A stretch of 29,025 nucleotides of DNA from CAZTLI01 sp964614375 (GTDB lineage: Bacteria > Chloroflexota > Anaerolineae > Aggregatilineales > Phototrophicaceae). The notes beneath the pieces are model-generated. The model was given only the letters and a program-made list of their open reading frames with translations. It had not been told where the DNA came from and did not search any database. The translations under genes and the position numbers were made by a program. Where the stretch lies: the NCBI GenBank assembly GCA_964614375.1, contig CAZTLI010000011.1, forward strand, positions 1-29,025, written 5' to 3'. Positions 8,511 to 16,184 of this stretch are shown piece by piece (position 1 is the stretch's first letter; every line of letters starts with the position of its first letter).

Positions 8511-8525
8511 GACAGAATACTGAAT
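8464..8525. repeat. Long two-tier palindrome
   Basis: Outer arms ATTCAGTA (8464-8471) and TACTGAAT (8518-8525) enclose inner arms TGTCTCAACC (8480-8489) and GGTTGAGACA (8505-8514), giving 18 paired bases with an unequal internal loop and a 15-base tip. No U-tract follows, so it is unlikely to be a terminator. It may be a mobile-element end, a transfer or replication hairpin, or a structured RNA. Confidence 0.6.
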
Positions 8526-8599
8526 TGACCCAGAAAATCTGGATACAAAAGTGCCTGTGCTTGTTGCATCTATTATGGTGTAAAGGAGAACACCTCTCC

Positions 8600-8815
8600 T
8601 TATCCGGCTGAAGTCCCTATACCCTGCCTCTCCAGATATTGATGGATGATGCGGCTCGCATGTGAGATGCCTGCCTCATCCCTGACACCTTGCCCTAAAT
8701 ATTGGGCTTGCTCGCGCATGGTGCTATTTTCAACGGTAATCCGAATAGCATTAGCAAGGTTTTTAGCATTGAGCCGCTTTCTGGGGATGGCAGGTGGAGC
8801 CACGCCCAAATCAGT
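8600..8815 (-). pseudogene. C-terminal remnant of a GT1-type glycosyltransferase
   Basis: The frame ends in about 70 residues with the tail signature of UDP-glucuronosyl/sterol glucosyltransferase-like enzymes: LGVAPPAIPRKRL, then NLANAIRITVENSTMREQA and 'YLGQGVRDEAGISHASRI'. Complete enzymes have about 400 residues, and the nucleotide-binding and acceptor domains are missing. Homology begins abruptly near 8812, next to another gene fragment on the other strand. The short reading frame up to 8857 is read-in sequence. Almost certainly non-functional. Confidence 0.6.
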
Positions 8816-8825
8816 AAGGTTGCTT

Positions 8826-9146
8826 GCAGGTGGACAGGTTGTCATTGACGATAACATGCAAACACCGCATGAATATCCATCTGGTGTGACGGTTGTTGGC
8901 TACAGGGACGATAGCTATGTTTATCTGCTACCAGAAATTGCTTTTAAGGAAGTGAACAAGGTGCAGACCATCCATTTCAATACGACTGCTATCGGGATGC
9001 AATTGAAAGAAGATGGCATTCTCTTGCCTGGAACGAACACTTTAACTACCCAGCGCCGTATTCGTGGCGGCAGAGTACGATTATGGCAGTTAAAGTCTGA
9101 TTTTCCGGGCTGTGACACCTGTGACAATGTGACAGCAGAGCAATAA
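8826..9146 (+). pseudogene. C-terminal remnant of a DUF927/primase-helicase-like replication protein
   Basis: The open frame from about 8826 encodes a coherent tail: VTVVGYRDDSYVYLLPEIAF, then IGMQLKEDGILLPG and TTQRRIRGGRVRLWQL. This resembles the C-terminal winged-helix-like part of DUF927 and related plasmid or phage primase-helicases as I remember them (a 'YLLP..A' strand, then 'L.E.G.L' and a basic strand). The N-terminal helicase part is absent. The coding end CDTCDNVTAEQ is encoded by a CTGTGACACCTGTGAC repeat that recurs 75 bases downstream. Family assignment is tentative; that it is a truncated real gene is more secure. Confidence 0.4.
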
Positions 9147-9209
9147 ACCGCAAAAAATAATGTGTGAGTACTGTAAAAGAGGCTGTGACACCTGTGACGG
9201 TGTGACAAT
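9107..9209. repeat. Duplicated CTGTGACACCTGTGAC element
   Basis: GGCTGTGACACCTGTGAC occurs at about 9109 and again at about 9181, each followed by an AATGTGACA or GGTGTGACA tail. Translated in phase, the copies give CDTCDNVT and CDTCDGVT. Related words return at 10438-10473 (GTGTCACAGGTGTCTCAG) and 10541-10564 (GTGACGGGTGTGACGGTGAGAC), and in the 8464-8525 palindrome. They may be iterons or duplicated gene ends. Confidence 0.55.
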
Positions 9210-9229
9210 CTCGCAATGAATTAAAGAAA

Positions 9230-9257
9230 GGGTGCAAATAGTCAATTGTTTGCACCC
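9230..9257. terminator. Perfect hairpin, possible terminator
   Basis: GGGTGCAAA/TTTGCACCC, a perfect 9-bp stem with a 10-base loop. On the minus strand it is followed by TTTCTTTAATT, a weak U-tract, so it could stop leftward transcription. On the plus strand there is no U-tract. Confidence 0.4.
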
Positions 9258-9399
9258 TCAATGGACTCTAACAATTTACACACCTAATATTCAAGCACCT
9301 ACTAATTCCTAACTTCCACTAGAATGTATTACACACTGGATATTTGGCTGTTGCTAAAGTTCCTTAAGATATATAATGGCTCATAGGAGGTTATTATTT

Positions 9400-10320
9400 A
9401 TGGGAAATAATGTATTCATACCCTCATCTGCACAAATCCAGGCAGTTCTGGAAAAAGTTGCTCCGGAGTGTAAAGCTTTCCATCTCACAGCATTCTCTGG
9501 TGACAATGCTAACCATACTTACCTTATCGATATTGAATTTGAAGACAAAGCCTCTGAGAAAATCGTTTTCCGGCGCTATAACCTTGAAAATGGTGATTGT
9601 GAAAACAAGGCTCGCCGGGAGTACGCAGCACTGAAGATGATGCATCCCGGTAAACTGGCTGTGCCCGAACCTATTCTGCTCGATGCAGATGGTACGCTTA
9701 TGGGATCGCCCGGCATTGTAACCAGGTATGTCCCTGGTATGGTCATTGATGTGGATACAAATCCGCAAGCATGGGTGGCTGGCGTTTTGCGACTGGCGAC
9801 GACCCTTGCACAAATCCACACCACAGCCATTGACGCAACCATCAAGCCGCTTCTGATGGATGGCAATGCGGAAATTGTCTGGTTCCTCAATCACGGTACA
9901 GTTCCAGAATATATGAGCAAATACCCCGACGGGGCGGTTATCTGGCACGCCGTCGCAGAGTTGTGGCAACACAAACAACCCGTTCAGCCCGGATTGCTGC
10001 ATCTGGATATCTGGTCTGGTAATATCCTGTGGCAAGGCAACTCAATAGCCGCCATTATGGATTGGGAGGAAGCAGCATATGGTGACCCCGGTATTGATGT
10101 GGGGTACTGTCGCATGGAATACTTCCTGATTGATCAGGAAGAAGCCGCCGAGGAATTTCTGCGGCAATATGAAAGGGAAGCAGGTCATCCGGTAGAGAAC
10201 CTACCCCTGTGGGAACTGGCGGCGGCAGTCAGACCGCTATATGGGGACTATCTAACATCCGCACACATGCTAGGCTATCAGCGTTTTGTTGCCAGCGCCA
10301 TGCAGCGATCTGGACTCTGA
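9400..10320 (+). CDS. APH/choline kinase-family phosphotransferase
   Basis: A 306-residue cytoplasmic protein of the aminoglycoside phosphotransferase/choline kinase fold. The catalytic loop is HLDIWSGNILW (H201, D203 and N208) and the metal-binding motif is IMDWEEAAYGDPGIDVGY (D221). The N-lobe has the expected 'KIVFRRYN' strand and the ExA helix (EYAALKMM). AGGAGG lies nine bases before the ATG at 9400, which is better than the in-frame ATG at 9376. Members phosphorylate antibiotics, choline, ethanolamine, sugars or fructosamines; nothing here tells which. It stands alone between two regions of element-like repeats, so it may have arrived with a mobile element. Confidence 0.85.
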   Translation: MGNNVFIPSSAQIQAVLEKVAPECKAFHLTAFSGDNANHTYLIDIEFEDKASEKIVFRRYNLENGDCENKARREYAALKMMHPGKLAVPEPILLDADGTLMGSPGIVTRYVPGMVIDVDTNPQAWVAGVLRLATTLAQIHTTAIDATIKPLLMDGNAEIVWFLNHGTVPEYMSKYPDGAVIWHAVAELWQHKQPVQPGLLHLDIWSGNILWQGNSIAAIMDWEEAAYGDPGIDVGYCRMEYFLIDQEEAAEEFLRQYEREAGHPVENLPLWELAAAVRPLYGDYLTSAHMLGYQRFVASAMQRSGL

Positions 10321-10794
10321 TGTTTACAATGCGATGATCTTCTATGATGTAATAATCTACTAAGCTGTTGATTTTTGTCCAACTACCGCTGATGATTCAC
10401 ATCTTAAACTTGCTATAAATCCCTAAAATTTCACTTAGAGTGTCACAGGTGTCTCAGTGTCTCAGGCTGTGACGCTTCTTTCTACTAGAATTTCAAAAAA
10501 TCACCCCCCATCAAAACTTGATTGCGAGCACGAAAAATATCCATGTGACGGGTGTGACGGTGAGACAACAGGCACAATCTCTGCAATCAGGTCATCAATG
10601 TCCACAAATTATTATCTTGATACTAACCGACCTAATTTACTAAATTGTATTTAGATGCGTGATTTCCTGCTCAGTCGATTATTAGATAGTACGATGAACA
10701 CGGCTTCTCTGCTATGATTAAAAATGACAGTATTTTGAAATTATTCTTTATGTCCTATATTTTGGTACTGTGGATATGAAATACGTGAGACAAA
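10321..10794. other. Gene-free stretch with repeat words and a weak promoter
   Basis: No convincing gene is seen. It holds two clusters of GTGTCACAGGTGTCTCAG / GTGACGGGTGTGACGG words (10438-10473 and 10541-10564) related to those at 9109-9209. A possible promoter for the histidine kinase has TTGAAA (10735-10740) with TATTTT (10758-10763) 17 bases on. The 12-mer ATGATTAAAAAT occurs at 10714 and again at the histidine kinase start (10795). The 65-codon frame at 10457 looks like chance. Confidence 0.4.
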
Positions 10795-12690
10795 ATGATT
10801 AAAAATTTAAGTCTGACCCGCCAACTTATCGCTATTTTCACCAGCTTGTTATTTATTACGGCTCTCATTACCTCGTTACCAGCCTTTATTTTGATTCAAA
10901 ATGTGTTAAATATGCAGATTCAACTCCGAATGGATACCGGGGAGCAACAGCTACAAACCCTATGGCAACTTACAGAATATCAGGTTACGCAAGCTGTGGA
11001 ACTTACCGCAGAACGTCCCACGCTACATAGCTTACTTGAATCGGAAAATGCGTCTCAAATAACAGACTACCTCAACACTTTCCAGAACAATACGATCTTG
11101 GATTATCTTTATGTTGTGAGCGATTCTGGTGAAATTTTGGCAGGTTCATACCCTTCAGAACAAGATCAAGCGGATGAGACTCGACAGTTTCTGAGACAGA
11201 AGCCTGTTATTGACAACCTTCATGTTGTAGGAGGTATTGATCTAAACACGACCTTCTGGCAAGGTCTAGAACAACAGACCGGTTTTGAGTATCAATCTCT
11301 GGATATAGTGATAGATGGATCACGGTATCGCTCACAAGCCATTCGCTTGAATGATCAACTTAGCGTGAGGATGCTTTTATCTGTAGAAGATGTGCGTCAA
11401 ACCGAGCTTTCGGCATTGGGTAGTATTTTAATCATCACAATTTTAGTCACACTCGCTGGATCTTTGTTGGGCGCAATTTATCTACGCCAGCGTATTCATC
11501 CTTTGTGGAGGCTTAGAGATCAGGCAGAACAAATGGGGCGCGGTGATTTATCCAACCCAATTACAGTTAATACACAAACACCCGATGTAAAAATTCTTGC
11601 GAGAACTTTAGAAACAAGTCGTCAGCAGATAGCCGGTATGGTCAAGGAACTTCAACAGCAACAAAGTTGGTCTAATGCCTTGATGCAATCCATTGTTGAA
11701 GGGATCATTACCTATAATAACGAGGGAACTGTTGTTTTTCACAGTGAGAGTGCCTGCCAAATGTTGCAATGGGATGCAGGGGTAATCGGGCACTCGATTA
11801 ATGATGTCATAATTCTGGCAGACGCAAGTCAGAAATTTTTAGAGATCATACCCCCTGAAGGCGCACGAAAAACATTTGATGTGAAACTGGCAGGAGATCA
11901 AGTCATCACCCTCTCACTCTCGCGAGCAAGAACGCTACCTGATGGAGAAACAACAATTGTTCTGCGAGATATTACAGAGTCGCAGCGTCGGCGTAGCGCA
12001 CAGGCATACTATCTGGCAAATATGTCACATGAATTTCGTACCCCCTTATCTGGCATGAAAGCCTCTATCGAAATTCTGGTCGAAAATCTTGGCTTGCTCT
12101 CCAAAAAAGAACAACACCATCTCTTGAACTCTTTGTTGATGAGTGTTGTCAACTTACAAAATTTAATAGACAACCTACTTGAAGGAAGTAAATTGGAAGT
12201 AAATCAATTTAACCTGCGTCGGCAGGAGGTGCTAGTTGATGCCCTGCTAGTTGAGGCTCTACGCATTATGCAACCCTTACTCAACCGCCGCCAACAACAG
12301 GTATCTGTTCATCTTCCAGCCAGCTTGCTCAAGCTACATGTGGATAAAACCCGCCTTGTGCAAGTATTCGTGAACTTATTGTCGAATGCCAGTAAATACA
12401 GCCCGGAAAACAGTGTTATTGACATTGGTATTGATCAAGATGAAAAGGCTGTGACTTTTCAGATTGCGGATACGGGGACAGGAATTCCTGAAGATCAGCA
12501 CGAACTGATTTTCCAACGATTTGTTCGCTTAGAACATAACACAGCATCCGATCATAGTACGGGTTTAGGATTATCGGTGGTACATGGTATTATTTTGGCA
12601 CATTCTGGCAAAGTTGGGGTTGACCCTAGAGAGGATGGTGGCTCTATTTTCTGGTTTTCAATCCCTTTGATGGAAGCAGGAACAGTATGA
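10795..12690 (+). CDS. Membrane sensor histidine kinase (extracytoplasmic sensor, HAMP, PAS, HisKA, HATPase)
   Basis: A 631-residue sensor. TM1 is at about 10-36 and TM2 at about 207-229, enclosing a 170-residue extracytoplasmic domain of Cache-like character (LDYLYVVSDSGEILAG). A HAMP linker follows (LRQRIHPLWRL to DLSNPI), then a PAS-like domain (about 290-395; MQSIVEGIITYNNEGTVVF). In the HisKA motif NMSHEFRTPLSG the phospho-acceptor is H412. The ATP-binding lobe has the N box (NLLSNASKYSPE, N531), G1 (ADTGTGIP, D559) and G2 (TGLGLSVV). The gene overlaps the response regulator by ATGA. Only GTGAG precedes the ATG. The ligand is unknown; location suggests it reports sulfur supply. Confidence 0.92.
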   Translation: MIKNLSLTRQLIAIFTSLLFITALITSLPAFILIQNVLNMQIQLRMDTGEQQLQTLWQLTEYQVTQAVELTAERPTLHSLLESENASQITDYLNTFQNNTILDYLYVVSDSGEILAGSYPSEQDQADETRQFLRQKPVIDNLHVVGGIDLNTTFWQGLEQQTGFEYQSLDIVIDGSRYRSQAIRLNDQLSVRMLLSVEDVRQTELSALGSILIITILVTLAGSLLGAIYLRQRIHPLWRLRDQAEQMGRGDLSNPITVNTQTPDVKILARTLETSRQQIAGMVKELQQQQSWSNALMQSIVEGIITYNNEGTVVFHSESACQMLQWDAGVIGHSINDVIILADASQKFLEIIPPEGARKTFDVKLAGDQVITLSLSRARTLPDGETTIVLRDITESQRRRSAQAYYLANMSHEFRTPLSGMKASIEILVENLGLLSKKEQHHLLNSLLMSVVNLQNLIDNLLEGSKLEVNQFNLRRQEVLVDALLVEALRIMQPLLNRRQQQVSVHLPASLLKLHVDKTRLVQVFVNLLSNASKYSPENSVIDIGIDQDEKAVTFQIADTGTGIPEDQHELIFQRFVRLEHNTASDHSTGLGLSVVHGIILAHSGKVGVDPREDGGSIFWFSIPLMEAGTV

Positions 12691-13352
12691 AAGCATTAAT
12701 TGTCGAGGATGACCTCGTACTCATGGATGTGGTGTCATTTGCTTTAAGGCGCGAGGGCTATGAAGTGGTTCACGCGCAAGATGGAAGATCAGCACTTGAG
12801 CGTTTTGAACTGGAAAATCCTGCTATTGTGTTACTGGATCTGAACTTACCACAATTAGATGGATTGGAAGTTTGCCATCATATTCGACAGAAACATAACA
12901 CTCCCATTATTATGTTGAGTGTACGGGATAGCGATGAAGATGTTATCGAGGGTTTGCGGATTGGGGCTGATGACTACCTGACGAAACCCTTCAGTCCAGC
13001 ACAGCTTGTTGCCCGAATGCAGACTGTTCTGCGAAGGGTTGGACAATCTGCCCCTAAAAAGATGGCACTCGGTAGGGTGACACTCAATCCTGAACGCCAC
13101 CAACTTGAACGAACAGATACTGAGCCTATTCAGCTAACACCACTGGAATACAACCTGATTGAGCTATTGATCATCAACCGTGAGCAGGTTTTGCCGACAC
13201 AGACGATCATTGACCGTGTTTGGGCGGGCGGTGGAGATAAAGCAATGCTCAAGCAATTGGTCTACCGACTACGCCAGAAGATTGAAGATACCGACATCTA
13301 TATTGATGCGGTTCCGGGTGTTGGTTATGCCCTGATGCGACAAAAAAGCTGA
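12687..13352 (+). CDS. OmpR/PhoB-family response regulator
   Basis: A 221-residue transcription factor. The receiver domain (1-115) has acidic residues E7, D8 and D9, the phosphorylation site D51 (LLDLNLPQLDG) and the conserved K100 (DYLTKPFSP). The C-terminal winged helix (about 125-220) shows LTPLEYNLIELL, the recognition segment around DKAMLKQLVYRLRQKIE, and the wing PGVGYAL. The four-base overlap with the histidine kinase marks them as a pair. Regulators of this class bind as tandem dimers to direct repeats of 10-11 bp; such repeats begin two bases after this gene's stop, upstream of the sulfate transporter. Confidence 0.95.
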   Translation: MKALIVEDDLVLMDVVSFALRREGYEVVHAQDGRSALERFELENPAIVLLDLNLPQLDGLEVCHHIRQKHNTPIIMLSVRDSDEDVIEGLRIGADDYLTKPFSPAQLVARMQTVLRRVGQSAPKKMALGRVTLNPERHQLERTDTEPIQLTPLEYNLIELLIINREQVLPTQTIIDRVWAGGGDKAMLKQLVYRLRQKIEDTDIYIDAVPGVGYALMRQKS

Positions 13353-13353
13353 T

Positions 13354-13411
13354 TTTGTGACCACTTTGTGACCACCTCGTAACCAACCCTATCACCCCGA
13401 CATCCTATACT
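13354..13411 (+). promoter_or_regulatory. Triple 11-bp direct-repeat operator and promoter of the sulfate operon
   Basis: TTTGTGACCAC is repeated exactly head to tail (13354-13364 and 13365-13375), followed by a degenerate third unit CTCGTAACCAA (13376-13386). A -10 box TATACT lies at 13406-13411. A -35 would be near 13383-13388, where only CCAACC is found, so the last repeat replaces it. This is the layout of a PhoB-type activated promoter. The most likely binder is the response regulator encoded immediately upstream. Confidence 0.75.
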
Positions 13412-13452
13412 GCTCCAAGATAAGTTCAAATCCTTTAAGGAGCAGTTAACAG

Positions 13453-14532
13453 ATGAAACGATCACTTTTCACTTTAGTTCTACTTTTGCTACTGACAAGT
13501 GCTGTTAGCATACAGGCACAGGAAACCGTCACCCTGACGCTGGCGGCATATACTACCCCACGTGAGGCTTATGCCGAAATCATCCCACTATTTCAGACAT
13601 ACTGGTTGGAAGAAACCGGACAAACGGTTGAATTTCAAGAATCCTATCTGGGTTCAGGCGCACAATCGCGGGCAGTAGCAGGTGGTTTTGAAGCCGATGT
13701 GGTTGCGCTTTCGCTGGAACGTGATGTGACCCGCCTGGTGGATGCAGGTTTAATCACTCATGATTGGCAGGACAACCCGTATAACGGCATGGTTACTACC
13801 TCTTTAGCCGTATTCGTGGTGCGTCCGGGTAATCCCGAAGGCATTACAGATTGGGCGGACTTAGCGCGTGATGGGATTGAAGTTATTACCCCTGATCCGG
13901 CAACCAGCGGTGGCGCACAATGGAATATCATCGCGGCATATGGTGCGGCAGAACGTGGTTATGTCGATGGTTATGACGCAAATGCAGAGGGTGCATATAA
14001 CTATGTGGTTGATCTGCTCTCGAATGTGGCAGTTCTCGATCCTGGTGCGCGGGAAAGCGTTATTACCTACAGTCAGGGCATCGGTGATGTCTTGATTACC
14101 TATGAAAATGAGTATTATGCCGGGATTGCCGCCGGAGACGAATACGATATTGTCTATCCATCGTCAACAATTCTAATTGAAAATCCGGTTGCAGTAGTGG
14201 ATAGCTATGCGGATGCACATGGTGTGCGTGAAGTTGCAGATGCCTTTGTGCAGTTCCTTTACACCGATGAAGCACAGGCAATTTTTGCCAGCAAAGGGTA
14301 TCGCCCCCCTGTTCTACAGGCTGAAGATGTAGAAGTTGAAGCGACAGAAGACGCTAGCGATAGCACAGAAAGTAACTCTCCCTGGGCAGAAGGTGTGCTG
14401 GATGAGGAACAATTCCCCTTGATTGAGGATATTTTTACCGTCAATTACTTCGGCGGTTGGGGACAGATCGGGGAAGACTTCTTCAGTGATGAAGGTATCT
14501 ATACACGCGCTATCGCGGAGGCACAGCAATAG
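13453..14532 (+). CDS. cysP: Sulfate/thiosulfate ABC transporter substrate-binding protein
   Basis: A 359-residue secreted binding protein with a signal peptide (MKRSLFTLVLLLLLTSAVSI, cut near AQAQE). Family motifs follow: ESYLGSGAQSRAVAGG (oxyanion-binding loop region), 'FEADVVALSLERDVTRLVD', 'ITPDPATSGGAQWNIIAAYG' and 'FVQFLYTDEAQAIFASKGYR'. It captures sulfate or thiosulfate outside the membrane and passes it to the CysT/CysW channel. An acidic, Ser/Thr-rich insertion of about 30 residues (about 292-320) interrupts the C-terminal end and is unusual for the family. AAGGAG lies nine bases before the ATG. Sulfate versus thiosulfate cannot be told from sequence. Confidence 0.9.
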   Translation: MKRSLFTLVLLLLLTSAVSIQAQETVTLTLAAYTTPREAYAEIIPLFQTYWLEETGQTVEFQESYLGSGAQSRAVAGGFEADVVALSLERDVTRLVDAGLITHDWQDNPYNGMVTTSLAVFVVRPGNPEGITDWADLARDGIEVITPDPATSGGAQWNIIAAYGAAERGYVDGYDANAEGAYNYVVDLLSNVAVLDPGARESVITYSQGIGDVLITYENEYYAGIAAGDEYDIVYPSSTILIENPVAVVDSYADAHGVREVADAFVQFLYTDEAQAIFASKGYRPPVLQAEDVEVEATEDASDSTESNSPWAEGVLDEEQFPLIEDIFTVNYFGGWGQIGEDFFSDEGIYTRAIAEAQQ

Positions 14533-14535
14533 CCG

Positions 14536-15387
14536 ATGGAAAACGCTACTACTTATTCAAGGGTAGCAGATGCTCCACGCCCTCAGCTTGATATTTCAGG
14601 CTGGGGTTTGCGTGTGTCTGCGCTCCTATATCTGTCTTTGATGATTGCCGTCCCTGTTTTTGTAGTATTTTACAGTGGTTTTCAGGAAGGATTAGCGTCC
14701 TTCTGGCAGAGTGTCACGCATCCACAGGCAGTTGCGGCATTACGCCTGACGATAGTGACAGCTAGTATCATGACGGTCATCAATATTGTGATGGGTACAT
14801 TGACCGCTTATGTGCTGGTTGTTTATCGCTTCCCCGGTAAGAACCTGCTGGATGCTCTGATTGACCTACCCTTTGCTATTCCGACGCTGGTGACGGGCGT
14901 AATGCTCGTTTTACTTTACGGTCCACAAACGGCACTGGGTGGGTTCTTTCAAGAGCAATTTGATACGCGCATCATCTATGCTCAGCCGGGCATTGTGCTA
15001 GCACTCTTATTCATCGGTTATCCCTTCGTCATCCGGGCAGTGCAACCTATCCTTGAGAAGTTGGACGAACATCAACCGGAAGCGGCTTATACACTCGGTG
15101 CATCAAGCTGGTATACCTTCCGACGGATTATCTTCCCGGCAATACGTCCAGCAATATTGACTGGTGGAATACTCAGTTTTGCACGCGCCTTGGGTGAATT
15201 TGGCGCGATTGTGATTGTAGCAGGCAACATTCCCTTACGAACTCAGACCGCTCCTGTCTATATCTACGGTAAAGTTGAAGCGGGCGATATGGCAGGCGCG
15301 AGTGCGGTTTCAGTTATCCTTCTGGCTGTGGCGTTATTTGTCACTCTGGGAGTGGATTGGTTGCAAAGGAGAAATCAGCATGACTGA
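14536..15387 (+). CDS. cysT: Sulfate ABC transporter permease CysT
   Basis: A 283-residue inner-membrane permease with about six hydrophobic segments. The cytoplasmic EAA loop, EAAYTLGASSWYTFRRIIFP (about 181-200), contacts the ATPase. It pairs with CysW to form the translocation channel. It begins three bases after the binding-protein stop and overlaps CysW by eight bases, so all are read together. Length and topology are normal for the family. Confidence 0.92.
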   Translation: MENATTYSRVADAPRPQLDISGWGLRVSALLYLSLMIAVPVFVVFYSGFQEGLASFWQSVTHPQAVAALRLTIVTASIMTVINIVMGTLTAYVLVVYRFPGKNLLDALIDLPFAIPTLVTGVMLVLLYGPQTALGGFFQEQFDTRIIYAQPGIVLALLFIGYPFVIRAVQPILEKLDEHQPEAAYTLGASSWYTFRRIIFPAIRPAILTGGILSFARALGEFGAIVIVAGNIPLRTQTAPVYIYGKVEAGDMAGASAVSVILLAVALFVTLGVDWLQRRNQHD

Positions 15388-16183
15388 ACGACCTGTGAAC
15401 AATTGGGCGGCAGTGTTGCTAGTGTTATTGGTTGTCGCCTATGCCGGAGTCCTACTTCTTGCACCGATTACCGCCATTATCCAGCAGGCATTTGTCGATG
15501 GGTTTCAACCTGTTCTGGAGAGTATCACCGCCCCCGATGCACTGGAAGCCCTACGCTTAACCGCCATCATTGCCATATCTGCCGCGACTATCAATACCGT
15601 GTTGGGCATTCTGGTAGCGTGGGTGCTGGTACGCTATGAATTCCCAGGGCGACGTTTTTTTGATGGGCTGGTTGATTTACCCTTTGTGATGTCTCCTGTA
15701 ATTGTGGGTTACGTGGTGATTGTGCTTTTCGGGCGTGAGGGTTGGTTTCGAGAGATTCAAATTGCCTTTACACCCGGCGCGATGTTGCTGGTGACAGTCT
15801 TTGTCTCATTACCCTTTGTGGTACGGGAAGTGATGCCCGTTTTGCGAGCGATGACCTCTGAACAGGAAGAAGCCGCTTATACACTGGGTGCATCACGCTG
15901 GTACAGTTTTCGGCGGGTGATTTTTCCAAGCATTCGTCCGGCAGTCATCTATGGATTGGTATTGACCCTTGCACGGGCACTCGGTGAATTTGGTGCAGCA
16001 GCAGTAGCAGGTGGCGGTGTACAGGGGCATACCGAGAATGCTACCATCTATATTTTCCGCTCCATCCATGACCGCAACGACACAGGCGCATACAGTATGG
16101 CAATATTGTTGGGTCTAATTGCGATTGTGGTACTGGTATCTATGAATTTTCTGAAACGCTATCAACATAAACGGAGTCAATAA
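15380..16183 (+). CDS. cysW: Sulfate ABC transporter permease CysW
   Basis: A 267-residue permease paralogous to CysT, with an equivalent EAA loop EAAYTLGASRWYSFRRVIFP. The frame extends upstream to 15275, but that part lies inside cysT. The ATG at 15380 is preceded by AAGGAG at a good distance and yields the family-like start MTERPVNNWAAVLLVLLVV with its first membrane helix. It ends one base before the GTG start of the ATPase gene. Confidence 0.92.
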   Translation: MTERPVNNWAAVLLVLLVVAYAGVLLLAPITAIIQQAFVDGFQPVLESITAPDALEALRLTAIIAISAATINTVLGILVAWVLVRYEFPGRRFFDGLVDLPFVMSPVIVGYVVIVLFGREGWFREIQIAFTPGAMLLVTVFVSLPFVVREVMPVLRAMTSEQEEAAYTLGASRWYSFRRVIFPSIRPAVIYGLVLTLARALGEFGAAAVAGGGVQGHTENATIYIFRSIHDRNDTGAYSMAILLGLIAIVVLVSMNFLKRYQHKRSQ

Positions 16184-16184
16184 A

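Noticed and set aside
9109..9209. CRISPR-like array from the CTGTGACACC repeats
   Set aside because: Only two close copies, irregular spacing elsewhere, no leader or cas genes.
9424..10035. 203-codon minus-strand frame
   Set aside because: Complete overlap with the APH-family gene, no ribosome binding site and no recognisable motif.
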